Source: Candidatus Binatia bacterium (GTDB taxonomy: Bacteria; Desulfobacterota; Binatia; UBA9968). Taken from it: a stretch of 64,000 nt of DNA. How positions within the stretch are numbered: position 1 is the stretch's first letter; each line of letters opens with the position of its first letter. Where the stretch lies: the NCBI GenBank assembly GCA_036504975.1, contig DASXUF010000009.1, positions 1 through 64,000 on the forward strand, in the 5' to 3' direction. A program made the translations under genes and the position numbers. The notes below the pieces were generated by a model. The model searched no databases, was not told the DNA's origin, and worked only from the letters and a program-made list of their open reading frames with translations. Positions 24,833 to 33,278 of the stretch are shown in pieces.

Positions 24833-25810
24833 ATGAAGTTACGTGGATGGATTTTTGTCCTGCAGATCGTTTTTACGCTTTGTTTTCCTCGCGCATCCGA
24901 GGCCCAGAAGGTCTATCGCATCAGCGCCTTGGTGGCGGAGGATCAATTTCTAACCGCCGTCGAAGGCTTCAAGAAGAAAATGTCCGACGTCGGATATGTC
25001 GAGAAAAAAAATATCAAGTATGACTTTCACAACGCCAAAGGGGACGTCGATGCGCTCAAGAAGCTGGCCGAAAAGATCGTGCGCGATGTTCCCGACCTGA
25101 TCGTAACCTCTTCGACGACGGCAACGGTGCCGGTGGCGAAGCTGACGGAGGGGACGCATATCCCGGTGGTATTTCTCAGCGCCGGGAATCCGCTGAAGCT
25201 GGTCAAAAGCTACAGCAGCTCGGGCAATAACCTGACGGGCATATCGAGCTCCGTTCTGGAGCTTACCGAAAAACGCCTTGAGCTTTTCAAGGGGCTGTCG
25301 TCTACGATCAGGCGCGTTATTTTTCTTACCAACCGAAAGGCGACGAATTACGAGGAGTATCTGGTCGCCACGCGGGGGGCGGCGCAAAGGATGGGCTTTA
25401 CGCTCGTCGAGGTCGAGATCCAGGCGACGAACGTCGATGAGGTCAGTAAGCAAAGCGCTCTCGTAACGCGCAAGTCGGGCGAAGCGCTGTTTGTCCCGCC
25501 GGACATCGCGTTCGTCGGTGCAACGGAGTCGATCGCGCAGTGGGCCGTCAAGGAAAAACTCCCTGCGATAGGCCCGAATGTCCAGACCGTGAGAAGAGGT
25601 TTGCTCGCAGCTTACAGCTCGGACTATTATTCCTTGGGGCAGCAGGGCGCGCTCCTGGTCGATAAGATCCTTCGCGGCGCGAAACCCGCGGATCTTCCGA
25701 TCGAGCAGCCCCACAAATTGCAGCTCGTCATCAACCTGAAGAGCGCCAAGGCCATCGGCATCAAACTTCCCAAGGAGATTCTCCTGCAGGCCGACGAATT
25801 GGTCGAATAG
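24833..25810 (+). CDS. ABC-type substrate-binding protein (TrpX/PF04392-like), copy 2
   Basis: 325 residues, a close paralogue of the preceding protein (same VPDLIVTSSTTATVPVA, PVVFLSAGNPLK and C-terminal LPIEQPHKLQLVINLK pattern). The signal peptide ends near ASEA-QKV. It lies 20 bases after copy 1 and 12 bases before the kinase gene. Two binding proteins in tandem could give the kinase two ligands or two affinity ranges, by inference. Confidence 0.87.
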   Translation: MKLRGWIFVLQIVFTLCFPRASEAQKVYRISALVAEDQFLTAVEGFKKKMSDVGYVEKKNIKYDFHNAKGDVDALKKLAEKIVRDVPDLIVTSSTTATVPVAKLTEGTHIPVVFLSAGNPLKLVKSYSSSGNNLTGISSSVLELTEKRLELFKGLSSTIRRVIFLTNRKATNYEEYLVATRGAAQRMGFTLVEVEIQATNVDEVSKQSALVTRKSGEALFVPPDIAFVGATESIAQWAVKEKLPAIGPNVQTVRRGLLAAYSSDYYSLGQQGALLVDKILRGAKPADLPIEQPHKLQLVINLKSAKAIGIKLPKEILLQADELVE

Positions 25811-25822
25811 CGTGGGTCGGAT

Positions 25823-28800
25823 ATGACGTGGAAACGTGCCGTCGATTTTCTCACCTGGCGCGGCGGAGGCATTCGCCATCGGCTTCTGTGGACGGGATTG
25901 CTCTTTTTGGGGGTCGCGCTCCTGGCGAACACCATCGCCGGAACTCTGTACACGCGATCGCAAATCAAAAAAGCCACGGCCCAACTGCAAATGGAGGTCG
26001 CTTCCAAAATCGCCAACGAGATCACGGACATCGTCGAGCGTAAAATAGAACGGCTGTCCGACCTGGCGGTCTCGTTGAGCCTCTATGACTTCGGCAGCGA
26101 AGAGCAGAGACTCCTCGCCTTGCTGCTGCTCAAGAACGACCGGCCCGCCACTTCCATCGCGATTCTGAACGACCGGGGCATGGAAGTCGTGAAAGTTTCG
26201 GAGCGGCGGGTTTATCTTGCGAGCGACCTTTCCGACCAGAGTCGAGAAGATTACTTCAGAAGAGCGCTCGGCGGAGAACCGTACGTAAGCCCGGTTTATA
26301 CCACCGACAAGGCCGAGCCTTATGTGACGATGGCGGTCCCGATCCAGGCGCGTCCGGGCCAAACGACAGGCGTCGTCGCCGTCGAGCTCAACCTGGCTTT
26401 TCTCTGGCAGATCGTCGGCGATGTCAGTTTCTCCGAGGCCGGCAAGGCCTATCTGGTGGACAGCCATGGAAATCTGATCGCGCACCAGGATCCGTCGCTG
26501 GTGTTAAAGAGAACGAATCTAAAAGAACACTACAAAGTCCGGAAGTTTCTAGACCGCCCCGAGGATCTAAAGGACCCGGATCCCGCCGAGGAAGGGACCG
26601 GCATCACGGGCAAATCCGTGCTCAGCACGTACGCCCCGGTGCGCGGAGTGAACTGGGCCGTGATCCTGACCGAGCCGGTGGATATCGCGCTCAAAGATCT
26701 GGTCACGATGCAGCGCTACGCGATCCTGCTGCTCGGCCTAGGGCTGATGATCGGCTCGATCGTCATCGTATGGGCCAGCAAAAAGATCACCGAGCCGATC
26801 CGGGAGCTTCATCGCGGGGCGGAAATCATCCGCCGGGGCAACCTCGACCACCGAGTGGAGATCAACAGCGGCGATGAAATGGAGCAGCTCGCGAGGGAAT
26901 TCAATGAAATGGCCGCCGAGCTCAAAAGCTCCTATTCCACGTTGGAGCAGAGGGTCGAAGAACGGACCCGGGAGATCGCGGTTCTTTCGGAGGTCACGGC
27001 TACGGTCAATCGCTCGCTGGAGCTGGAATCGGTGTTGGAAGGGGTCATGCAAAAAATCCGCGAGATTTTTCATTTCGACGCGACCCGGATTTTTCTCTCC
27101 AGCCGTCAATCGGAGCACTTGTTGGAGTTGAAGGCTTCCTATGAAGTGGACCCGGAACTCGCCCCGCCAACAAAATTTTTCCGGCGCGGCGAGGGAATCG
27201 TCGGCAGGGCGGTCGAGAGCAGGGAAGCGATCATATTCGAGCATATTCAAAAGGACCCGCGCTATTCGAAGCTGACCCAAACTAACGCGGCGGAAAAAAC
27301 GCGGCATTGCTTTTTGGCGGTTTTCCCCGTGCAGAGCAAACTCGAATGCATCGGCGCGGTCGTCTTTGTGGGCCGGGCGCCCCGGCGGCTGAAGGTCGAG
27401 GAGGTTCGGTTGTTGACCTCGATGACGGACCAAATCGGCGTGGCGGTTGAAAAGGTGAATCTTTTCGACGAGACGGTCGCCAGGGCCAACGAGCTGTCGG
27501 CGTTGTACGACGTCACGGCGACGGTGAACCAATCCCGCGATCCGGATGTCGTTTTGCAAGATGTGGTTCACAAGGTTTTGGCGCTCACCCATTTCGACGC
27601 GGCCCGAGTCTATCTCGTGGACGCGGAGGCCAAGGAGATCCGGTTGCGGATGCACCACGGCATCAGCGCAGAGTTCGCGGCCAAGACCGCAACGGACACG
27701 GTGGGAGTGGGAGTCAACGGCAACGTCGTGTTAACGGGAAAGCCGGTTATTTTCCAGGATATCCGATCCGATTCTCTATATGGCGAGCGGGCCGCCGCCG
27801 GCTTCGCCCGGCAGGAAGGCTTCCGGAGCTACATGAGCTTTCCGCTGAAGAGCAAGACCAAGACGGTCGGCGTCATCAACTTTCTCAGCCGAAACGTCCG
27901 TAGCCTGTTACCTAAGGATAAGGTCCTGCTCGTGTCGATGGCGAACCAGATCGGGGTGGCGCTTGAAAACGCCAATCTGTTCGAGCAGACCGTGGAAAAG
28001 GCGAAAGAGATCTCGGCTCTCTACGACGTGACCACGACCGTCAACCAATCCCTGGACCTGGAATCGGTTCTGCAAGAAGTCATCAAGAAGATCACCGATA
28101 CGTTCCACTTCGATACGACGAGGATCTATCTCTCGGATCCGCAGACGGAGGAGATCCGGGTGCGGGCGTCCTACTCGCTCGACCGGCAGGATTTGACGCG
28201 CGTTCGCGTGTTTCACCCCGGCGAAGGGATCGTCGGCAAGGTGATGGAGGCCGGGCAGCCGATCATCTTCGAAGATCTCCGCGGCGATCGGCGATACAAA
28301 GAGCTGAGCAGCACCGGCAACACGCAGAGCGGCGGGTTTTGCTTTCTGGCGGTGTTTCCCATCGCGGCCAAGCTCAGCTCCGTGGGAGCGATTCTGTGTA
28401 ACGGCCGGACCCCGCGGCGCCTTACCGCGAGCGAGGTTCAGCTGATCACCTCGATGGCGGGCCAAATCGGCGTTGCCGTCGAGAACGCGAGGCTTTTCTC
28501 CGAGACCAAGCAGAAGTCTCTCGAGCTGGAAAAGGCCAATCTGGAGATGCAGGAGGCCAGCCGCGCCAAGGCGGACTTCCTCGCCGCGATGTCGCACGAG
28601 CTGCGCACGCCGCTGAACGTCATCATCGGCAACGCCGATCTCTGCAAGGACGGCTTCTTCGGCGCAGTGAGCGAGCGGCAAAGGGGATCGCTCGAGAAGA
28701 TCCTTCGCTATTCCAGAATCCTGCTCAAGCTCATCAACGACGTGCTGGCGCTCACGAAGGTCGAGGCGAGAAAGATGTCGGTGGACCTCTCCACGTTCGA

Positions 28801-29308
28801 AGTGGGCGAAGTCGTTACGCAGGTGCAAAACTACGTGGAGCAGTTGAACCCCGACAACCGGATCAAAATCTCATGGGAAGTGCCGTCCGATTTGCGTCCG
28901 ATAACCACCGACGCGCTGAAACTCGAGGAGATTTTGCAGAACCTGATCGGCAACGCTTACAAGTTCACGCCCCACGGCGCCATCGACATTCGAGTGAGCG
29001 ATCTCAACGGAAGGGACCGCATCGAGTTTGCCGTTGCCGATACCGGGATCGGCATCAAACCGGGGGATTTGGAAAGAATCTTCGAAGAATTCCACCAGCT
29101 CGACGAGGCGCACACGGGAACCTATTCGGGCGTCGGCCTCGGCCTCAGCATCGTCAAAAAATATCTCGAGCTGTTGCGCGGGGACATCCGCGTCGAAAGC
29201 GAGCCCGGCGGCGGCACGACGTTCACGTTCACCCTGCCCTACGAAAGTGAGTCAGTGAGGCGCGAGGAAGCCGGCGGTTCAACGCTCGGAATTTCTGCGC
29301 ACTCTTAA
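25823..29308 (+). CDS. Sensor histidine kinase: periplasmic Cache, HAMP, three GAFs, HisKA, HATPase
   Basis: 1161 residues. Membrane helix 1 (about 21-42), a double-Cache-like periplasmic domain (45-290), membrane helix 2 (299-319), HAMP (320-372), then three GAF domains beginning near 387, 553 and 727, each led by a related segment (ALYDVTATVNQS). HisKA has the phospho-accepting His925 in MSHELRTP. HATPase motifs are the N-box NLIGNAYKF and DTGIGI, GVGLGLSI. There is no receiver domain or partner response regulator nearby. The last 20 residues (1142-1161) coincide with a heptad repeat arm and look added. The likely inputs are the two binding proteins encoded just before. Confidence 0.92.
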   Translation: MTWKRAVDFLTWRGGGIRHRLLWTGLLFLGVALLANTIAGTLYTRSQIKKATAQLQMEVASKIANEITDIVERKIERLSDLAVSLSLYDFGSEEQRLLALLLLKNDRPATSIAILNDRGMEVVKVSERRVYLASDLSDQSREDYFRRALGGEPYVSPVYTTDKAEPYVTMAVPIQARPGQTTGVVAVELNLAFLWQIVGDVSFSEAGKAYLVDSHGNLIAHQDPSLVLKRTNLKEHYKVRKFLDRPEDLKDPDPAEEGTGITGKSVLSTYAPVRGVNWAVILTEPVDIALKDLVTMQRYAILLLGLGLMIGSIVIVWASKKITEPIRELHRGAEIIRRGNLDHRVEINSGDEMEQLAREFNEMAAELKSSYSTLEQRVEERTREIAVLSEVTATVNRSLELESVLEGVMQKIREIFHFDATRIFLSSRQSEHLLELKASYEVDPELAPPTKFFRRGEGIVGRAVESREAIIFEHIQKDPRYSKLTQTNAAEKTRHCFLAVFPVQSKLECIGAVVFVGRAPRRLKVEEVRLLTSMTDQIGVAVEKVNLFDETVARANELSALYDVTATVNQSRDPDVVLQDVVHKVLALTHFDAARVYLVDAEAKEIRLRMHHGISAEFAAKTATDTVGVGVNGNVVLTGKPVIFQDIRSDSLYGERAAAGFARQEGFRSYMSFPLKSKTKTVGVINFLSRNVRSLLPKDKVLLVSMANQIGVALENANLFEQTVEKAKEISALYDVTTTVNQSLDLESVLQEVIKKITDTFHFDTTRIYLSDPQTEEIRVRASYSLDRQDLTRVRVFHPGEGIVGKVMEAGQPIIFEDLRGDRRYKELSSTGNTQSGGFCFLAVFPIAAKLSSVGAILCNGRTPRRLTASEVQLITSMAGQIGVAVENARLFSETKQKSLELEKANLEMQEASRAKADFLAAMSHELRTPLNVIIGNADLCKDGFFGAVSERQRGSLEKILRYSRILLKLINDVLALTKVEARKMSVDLSTFEVGEVVTQVQNYVEQLNPDNRIKISWEVPSDLRPITTDALKLEEILQNLIGNAYKFTPHGAIDIRVSDLNGRDRIEFAVADTGIGIKPGDLERIFEEFHQLDEAHTGTYSGVGLGLSIVKKYLELLRGDIRVESEPGGGTTFTFTLPYESESVRREEAGGSTLGISAHS

Positions 29309-29331
29309 CTGCTCACTCCTCACTGCTCACT
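29246..29331. repeat. Inverted heptanucleotide array D (unit TGCTCAC), overlapping the kinase C-terminus
   Basis: The right arm (29310-29331) has TGCTCAC, TCCTCAC and TGCTCAC units. The left arm AGTGAGTCAGTGAGG (29246-29260) pairs with CCTCACTGCTCACT (29318-29331) with one bulged base. The left arm lies inside the last codons of the kinase gene. Confidence 0.75.
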
Positions 29332-29400
29332 ATACTATCCGCTTGACTTTCCCGCCGCATACGGGAAATAAGGAGTCACCGTCTTGAGAGGTCGAATGTC

Positions 29401-30576
29401 GTGGCAGGAGCGCTCGCGGGAATCCGGGTTCTTGAAATCGCCAGCTACGTGACCGGTCCGTTCGCGAGCCTGCTGCTGGCCGACCTCGGCGCCGAGGTGG
29501 TCAAGATCGAGCAGCCGGGGCAGGGCGATCCGTTCCGTGGCTGGGGGGAAAATCTCTACTCTTCCAACTTCCGCAGCTTGAACCGCAATAAAAAAAGCCT
29601 CACGCTCGATATCCGGCGCGACGAAGCGCGCGAGATTTTTTTAAAGCTCGCCGCCGCGTCCGACGTCGTCATCGAAAATTTCCGTCCGGGAACGTTGGAC
29701 AAGAGAGGGATGGGATACGAGACGGTGCGGGCGCTGAATCCAAAGATCGTCTACTGCTCGATCTCCGGCTTCGGCCAGACCGGTCCGTACCGCGATCGTC
29801 CCGGCTACGACACGGTGGGCCAGGCGATGAGCGGCCTGTTGAGCCTGCTGACCGATCCGGAAAATCCGCAAGGCATGGGCATCTCGTTCTCCGATCATCT
29901 GACCGGAATCTACGCCTGCTATGGGATTCTCGGCGCTCTCGTGAACCGGCTGTTGACCGGAGAAGGGCAGAGAGTGGAGACTTCTCTTCTCCGCGCCACG
30001 GTTTCTTTCACCAGCGAAAACGCCGTCCGCTTCTTCGAGACCGGCAATGTGCCGCGGCGCGCCACGCGCGTGCGCACCGCCGGCGTCTTTGCGTTCCTCG
30101 ATCGCGACGGGCTTCCGTTCGTTATTCACCTCTCGTCGCCGGAGAAATTCTGGCGCGGCCTGTTGGAGGTCGCCGGCAAGCCGGAGTGGGCGGACGATCC
30201 GCGTTTCCGCAATCGCAAAGGCCGGCAGGAGAATCACGACCTGCTCGGGCAAATGCTCCAGGAGATTTTTCGCGGCGGACAACGCGAAGACTGGCTCCGG
30301 AAGCTTCAAGAGCGCGACGTCCCGGCCGCGCCGCTCAACACCATGGACGAAGTCTTCAAGGACCCGCAGGTGCGCGCGTACGGCTTTCCCATCGAAGTGG
30401 AGCACCCGAAGATGGGGAAGATGCGGCTCGTCGGCAGCGGGGTCGATCTCAGCCGCACGCCGCCGGCCGTGACCTTGCCGCCGCCGACGCTCGGCGAGCA
30501 CACAGAGGAGATTCTTGAAAAGCTCGGTTACAATGCGGACGCTATTTCAAAACTACGCGAGCTGGGGGTAATTTAA
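29401..30576 (+). CDS. CaiB/BaiF family (class III) CoA-transferase
   Basis: 391-residue family III CoA-transferase, close to the usual 390-430. The N-terminal hallmark GIRVLEIASYVTGPF and LADLGAEVVKIEQP is clear, and the catalytic Asp is Asp165 in SFSDH. It would move CoA between organic acids; relatives include formyl-CoA, carnitine and succinyl-CoA:benzylsuccinate transferases. The substrate is not predictable. GTG start. It converges on a minus-strand binding-protein gene with a hairpin repeat between them. Confidence 0.92.
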   Translation: MAGALAGIRVLEIASYVTGPFASLLLADLGAEVVKIEQPGQGDPFRGWGENLYSSNFRSLNRNKKSLTLDIRRDEAREIFLKLAAASDVVIENFRPGTLDKRGMGYETVRALNPKIVYCSISGFGQTGPYRDRPGYDTVGQAMSGLLSLLTDPENPQGMGISFSDHLTGIYACYGILGALVNRLLTGEGQRVETSLLRATVSFTSENAVRFFETGNVPRRATRVRTAGVFAFLDRDGLPFVIHLSSPEKFWRGLLEVAGKPEWADDPRFRNRKGRQENHDLLGQMLQEIFRGGQREDWLRKLQERDVPAAPLNTMDEVFKDPQVRAYGFPIEVEHPKMGKMRLVGSGVDLSRTPPAVTLPPPTLGEHTEEILEKLGYNADAISKLRELGVI

Positions 30577-30587
30577 CGAAACCGCAA

Positions 30588-30654
30588 AATGTTGCATTTT
30601 GAGTTTTGAATTTTGAATTCGCAATTCAACATTCATCATTCAAAATTCAGAACT
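30588..30654. repeat. Inverted heptanucleotide array E (unit TTTTGAA)
   Basis: The left half has TTTTGAG TTTTGAA TTTTGAA units and the right half ATTCAAC ATTCATC ATTCAAA units, centred on GAATTC/GCAATTC. It separates two convergent genes and may act as a two-way terminator. Confidence 0.8.
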
Positions 30655-31654
30655 GCTTGTAGACCTGATCGAAGAACCCGGTTTCATCGAGTTTCCTGCA
30701 CAAGCCCATGTCCGCCACGTCTTCGGGCTTGAGTTGCGCCGCCTTGGCGTTGAGACCGTGCTGCGCCATCAGCTTGAGCACCGACGCGACTCCTTCCAGG
30801 GTCGGGCAGGGCTTGCGCGGCAATTCCTTACGCAGATCGACATAGGCCTTCTCGACCTGCTCGGGCTTGCTCAAGCGCAAGTTCCTGCCGATGGTCTGCT
30901 GCACAGCCTTGGCGTTCGCCGGATTGTGAATGTAGGCGACGCCCTCGACGATCGATTTGGCGATGTTCTCGACGAGCTGCGGATTGGTTTTCATGAAGCT
31001 TCGCGAGATGACCAGTCCCGAAGACTGGAAGGGAACGTTCTCTTTGCCGGTATCCAGCAGCACGCGATAGCCCTCGCCTTGAATGACCTGGCCGAATTCG
31101 GGCGAGAGGCTCGTGGCGTCGACCGATCCAGCGCGGAGCGCCGCGAGCCGCTCGGGAACGCCGCCCGCGCCGAGCAAGGTGATGTTGTCGCGGCGCGGCA
31201 CCAGGCCGAAATAATCGAGCGCGACATAAGTGGCGAGCGACGCGGAGCCCGACGGCGTGCCGATCGCGACCTTCTTGCCCTTGAGGTCTTCGGCGCTCTT
31301 GATCGACGATCGCGCGATAAACAAATAATCCAGTTTATTTTGCAGGCCGAGGATCATCGTCAGATCGCCGCCGCCGGTCACGGCGTTGGCCACGTGCGTG
31401 GCGCCGATCAAACCCAGCGCGACCTGCCCGGCGAGCATCGCTTGGGTCGCGCGCCCGGCGATAATGAAGACGAGATCGACGTCGAAGCCGTATTTGCGGA
31501 AGAAGCCGTGCTCCTTGGCGATCCACAGCGGCGTGACGTTGCTGCTGATCGCGCCGTGGGCGAACGCGAGCTTCGCCGGCTGATCGGCGGCCGAAGCATG
31601 CACCGGTCCGAGCGCGAGAGCGAGCAATGTAAAGATAAGCGCCGGATGCTTAAT
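30647..31654 (-). CDS. NitT/TauT-type substrate-binding protein with apparent ATT start
   Basis: 335 residues with a signal peptide (KHPALIFTLLALALG...ASA) and the SsuA/THI5-like binding fold (LWIAKEHGFFRKYGFDV; later AGSVDATSLSPEF). No ATG, GTG or TTG lies in frame between the conserved N-terminus and residues far upstream, but ATT at 31654-31652 sits six bases after AAAGGAG, so ATT appears to initiate; a sequencing error or mutation is the alternative. No permease or ATPase is adjacent. It is divergent from the hemerythrin gene. Confidence 0.82.
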   Translation of the reverse strand: MKHPALIFTLLALALGPVHASAADQPAKLAFAHGAISSNVTPLWIAKEHGFFRKYGFDVDLVFIIAGRATQAMLAGQVALGLIGATHVANAVTGGGDLTMILGLQNKLDYLFIARSSIKSAEDLKGKKVAIGTPSGSASLATYVALDYFGLVPRRDNITLLGAGGVPERLAALRAGSVDATSLSPEFGQVIQGEGYRVLLDTGKENVPFQSSGLVISRSFMKTNPQLVENIAKSIVEGVAYIHNPANAKAVQQTIGRNLRLSKPEQVEKAYVDLRKELPRKPCPTLEGVASVLKLMAQHGLNAKAAQLKPEDVADMGLCRKLDETGFFDQVYKQF

Positions 31655-31719
31655 GACGTTCTCCTTTCGGCCAGAGTGCTTGTAGCACGCGTGCGGTTCG
31701 ATGTAAACATATACGGACG

Positions 31720-32193
31720 ATGCCGCGGCACCCGAGTTTGATACCGCTCTCTCACGACCACCATCACGGTCTCGCGTTGGCGCTGCGCTGCCGCAAACAG
31801 GCCCTCGGGCGATTGAAGCCGCTGGGAATTCAGGGATTGAAGGAGCGGGCGCAAGAACTGAAAGAATTTTTTCGCGCCAGCCTGACGCCTCACTTCGCTG
31901 CCGAGGAAGTCGCGCTTTTTCCATTCATGCGCTCGTCCATCCCGGAGTCGGAGCCGTTGATCTCGGAGTTGTTGGGCGAGCACGAGCAGCTACGCGGCTG
32001 GGTCGGCCTCCTCGATGACGAGAAGCATCTGGCCAAGACTTTGTTCGAAGCGGCGGACCTGCTCGAGCGTCATATCCGGCGCGAGGAGCGCGAGCTGTTC
32101 CCGCTTTTCGAAGCACACGCGGCGCCTGCCGGCGCCGAAAGCATAGGCCGGGAGATCGCGAAAATGATCAAGCACGAGCACCCGCAGGAATGA
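31720..32193 (+). CDS. Hemerythrin HHE-domain protein
   Basis: 157 residues, all alpha-helical. The His/Glu ligand pattern of the HHE family is visible: SHDHHHGL near residue 11, HFAAEEVALFP near 58, GEHEQLRG near 88 and RHIRREERELFP near 118. It should hold a non-heme diiron site and may sense or bind oxygen or NO. Its stop overlaps the start of the DUF2848 gene by four bases. Confidence 0.87.
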   Translation: MPRHPSLIPLSHDHHHGLALALRCRKQALGRLKPLGIQGLKERAQELKEFFRASLTPHFAAEEVALFPFMRSSIPESEPLISELLGEHEQLRGWVGLLDDEKHLAKTLFEAADLLERHIRREERELFPLFEAHAAPAGAESIGREIAKMIKHEHPQE

Positions 32194-32864
32194 TGAGATT
32201 CACGTTACAGTCAACCGGTAAGGAAATCGATTTCGCGCCCGCGAGAGTCATCATCGCGGGCTATACGGGACGCAACCAAGACGAGGTGCGCGCGCACGTG
32301 CGCGAGCTGGCGGCGCAGGGGATTCCGGCGCCGGCGGAAATTCCGGCTATCTTTCGAACGACGCTCGATAGACTCACCGTCGCAGACGAAATCGAGGTAG
32401 TGGGCGGTCGGACCGCGGGAGAGGCTGAAGTCGTTCTTTTGGTGAAGGGTGAGGTTGTTTGGGTCGCCGTCGGCAGCGACCACACGGACCGCGAGCTGGA
32501 GAAAATCGATATTGCCGCATCGAAACAGGTCTGTCCCAAGCCGGTCTCCGGCGAAGTTTGGAATTATGCCGACGTGCGCGAGCGCTGGGACAATTTGATT
32601 TTGAGAAGCTGGGTGGGAGAGAGCGGCAGGGAACAGCTTTACCAGGAGGGAAGGATGGCTGCGCTGCTGAGGCCGGAAGATGTGCTCGTCTTATTGCGCC
32701 GTCGCCTGGGAAAGCTCGTGGACGGCGCGACCGTTTACACCGGCACGATCCCATTGATCGGCGGCGCTTTTGTTCCCAAGCCGTATTTCGAAGCCGCGCT
32801 TTTCGATCCGGTCGCAGGCCGTTCGCTGCGGTGCGCTTATCGCACGCGTTCGCTCGAAGCTTGA
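32190..32864 (+). CDS. DUF2848 family protein
   Basis: 224 residues matching DUF2848, related in appearance to fumarylacetoacetate hydrolase-fold enzymes: VIIAGYTGRN near residue 21, VGSDHTDRELE near 94 and a PLIGGAF segment near 190. The function is not established. It is translationally coupled to the hemerythrin gene upstream and followed by a cupin gene, so the three probably form one operon with an aromatic or hydroxy-acid catabolic flavour (inference). Confidence 0.75.
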   Translation: MMRFTLQSTGKEIDFAPARVIIAGYTGRNQDEVRAHVRELAAQGIPAPAEIPAIFRTTLDRLTVADEIEVVGGRTAGEAEVVLLVKGEVVWVAVGSDHTDRELEKIDIAASKQVCPKPVSGEVWNYADVRERWDNLILRSWVGESGREQLYQEGRMAALLRPEDVLVLLRRRLGKLVDGATVYTGTIPLIGGAFVPKPYFEAALFDPVAGRSLRCAYRTRSLEA

Positions 32865-32890
32865 TGAATTTCTCGTCGAGGAGTCGCAAG

Positions 32891-33241
32891 ATGATGAAAG
32901 AAGAGCTGGAATTTTTCGACGTGACTGAGAAGCCGTGGCGCGACGTGCCGGGAAGCAGATGCGCGGGTCTCCACGAGCGCATCTTGAGCGGCGATCCAAA
33001 CACGGGAAACTATTCGCGGGTCCTCAGGTTCGACCCCGGCTGCGACACGACGCCCAACGGCGTGCTGACGCACAATTTCTGGGAGGAAGTTTATATCGTC
33101 GAGGGCAGCATCATCGATCTCAGCTTGAACCGGGAGTTCACGGCGGGGCAGTACGCCTGCCGCCCGCCGGGCATGCCCCACGGGCCGTGGAAGTCGCCCA
33201 ACGGCTGCACGACGTTCGAGGTGCGCTACACCAAAGACTAG
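32891..33241 (+). CDS. Cupin-domain protein
   Basis: 116 residues forming one cupin barrel: VLRFDPGCDTTPNG, then HNFWEEVYIVEG with His and Glu metal ligands, and PPGMPHGPW with the second-motif His. The ATG at 32891 has GAGGAG seven bases upstream; an ATG at 32864 overlapping the DUF2848 stop is an alternative. Such small cupins act as dioxygenases, isomerases or metabolite sensors. The role is unknown. Confidence 0.82.
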   Translation: MMKEELEFFDVTEKPWRDVPGSRCAGLHERILSGDPNTGNYSRVLRFDPGCDTTPNGVLTHNFWEEVYIVEGSIIDLSLNREFTAGQYACRPPGMPHGPWKSPNGCTTFEVRYTKD

Positions 33242-33278
33242 CTTCGTCGCAGTCTCGTTCGGTCCGACTAAGCAATCC

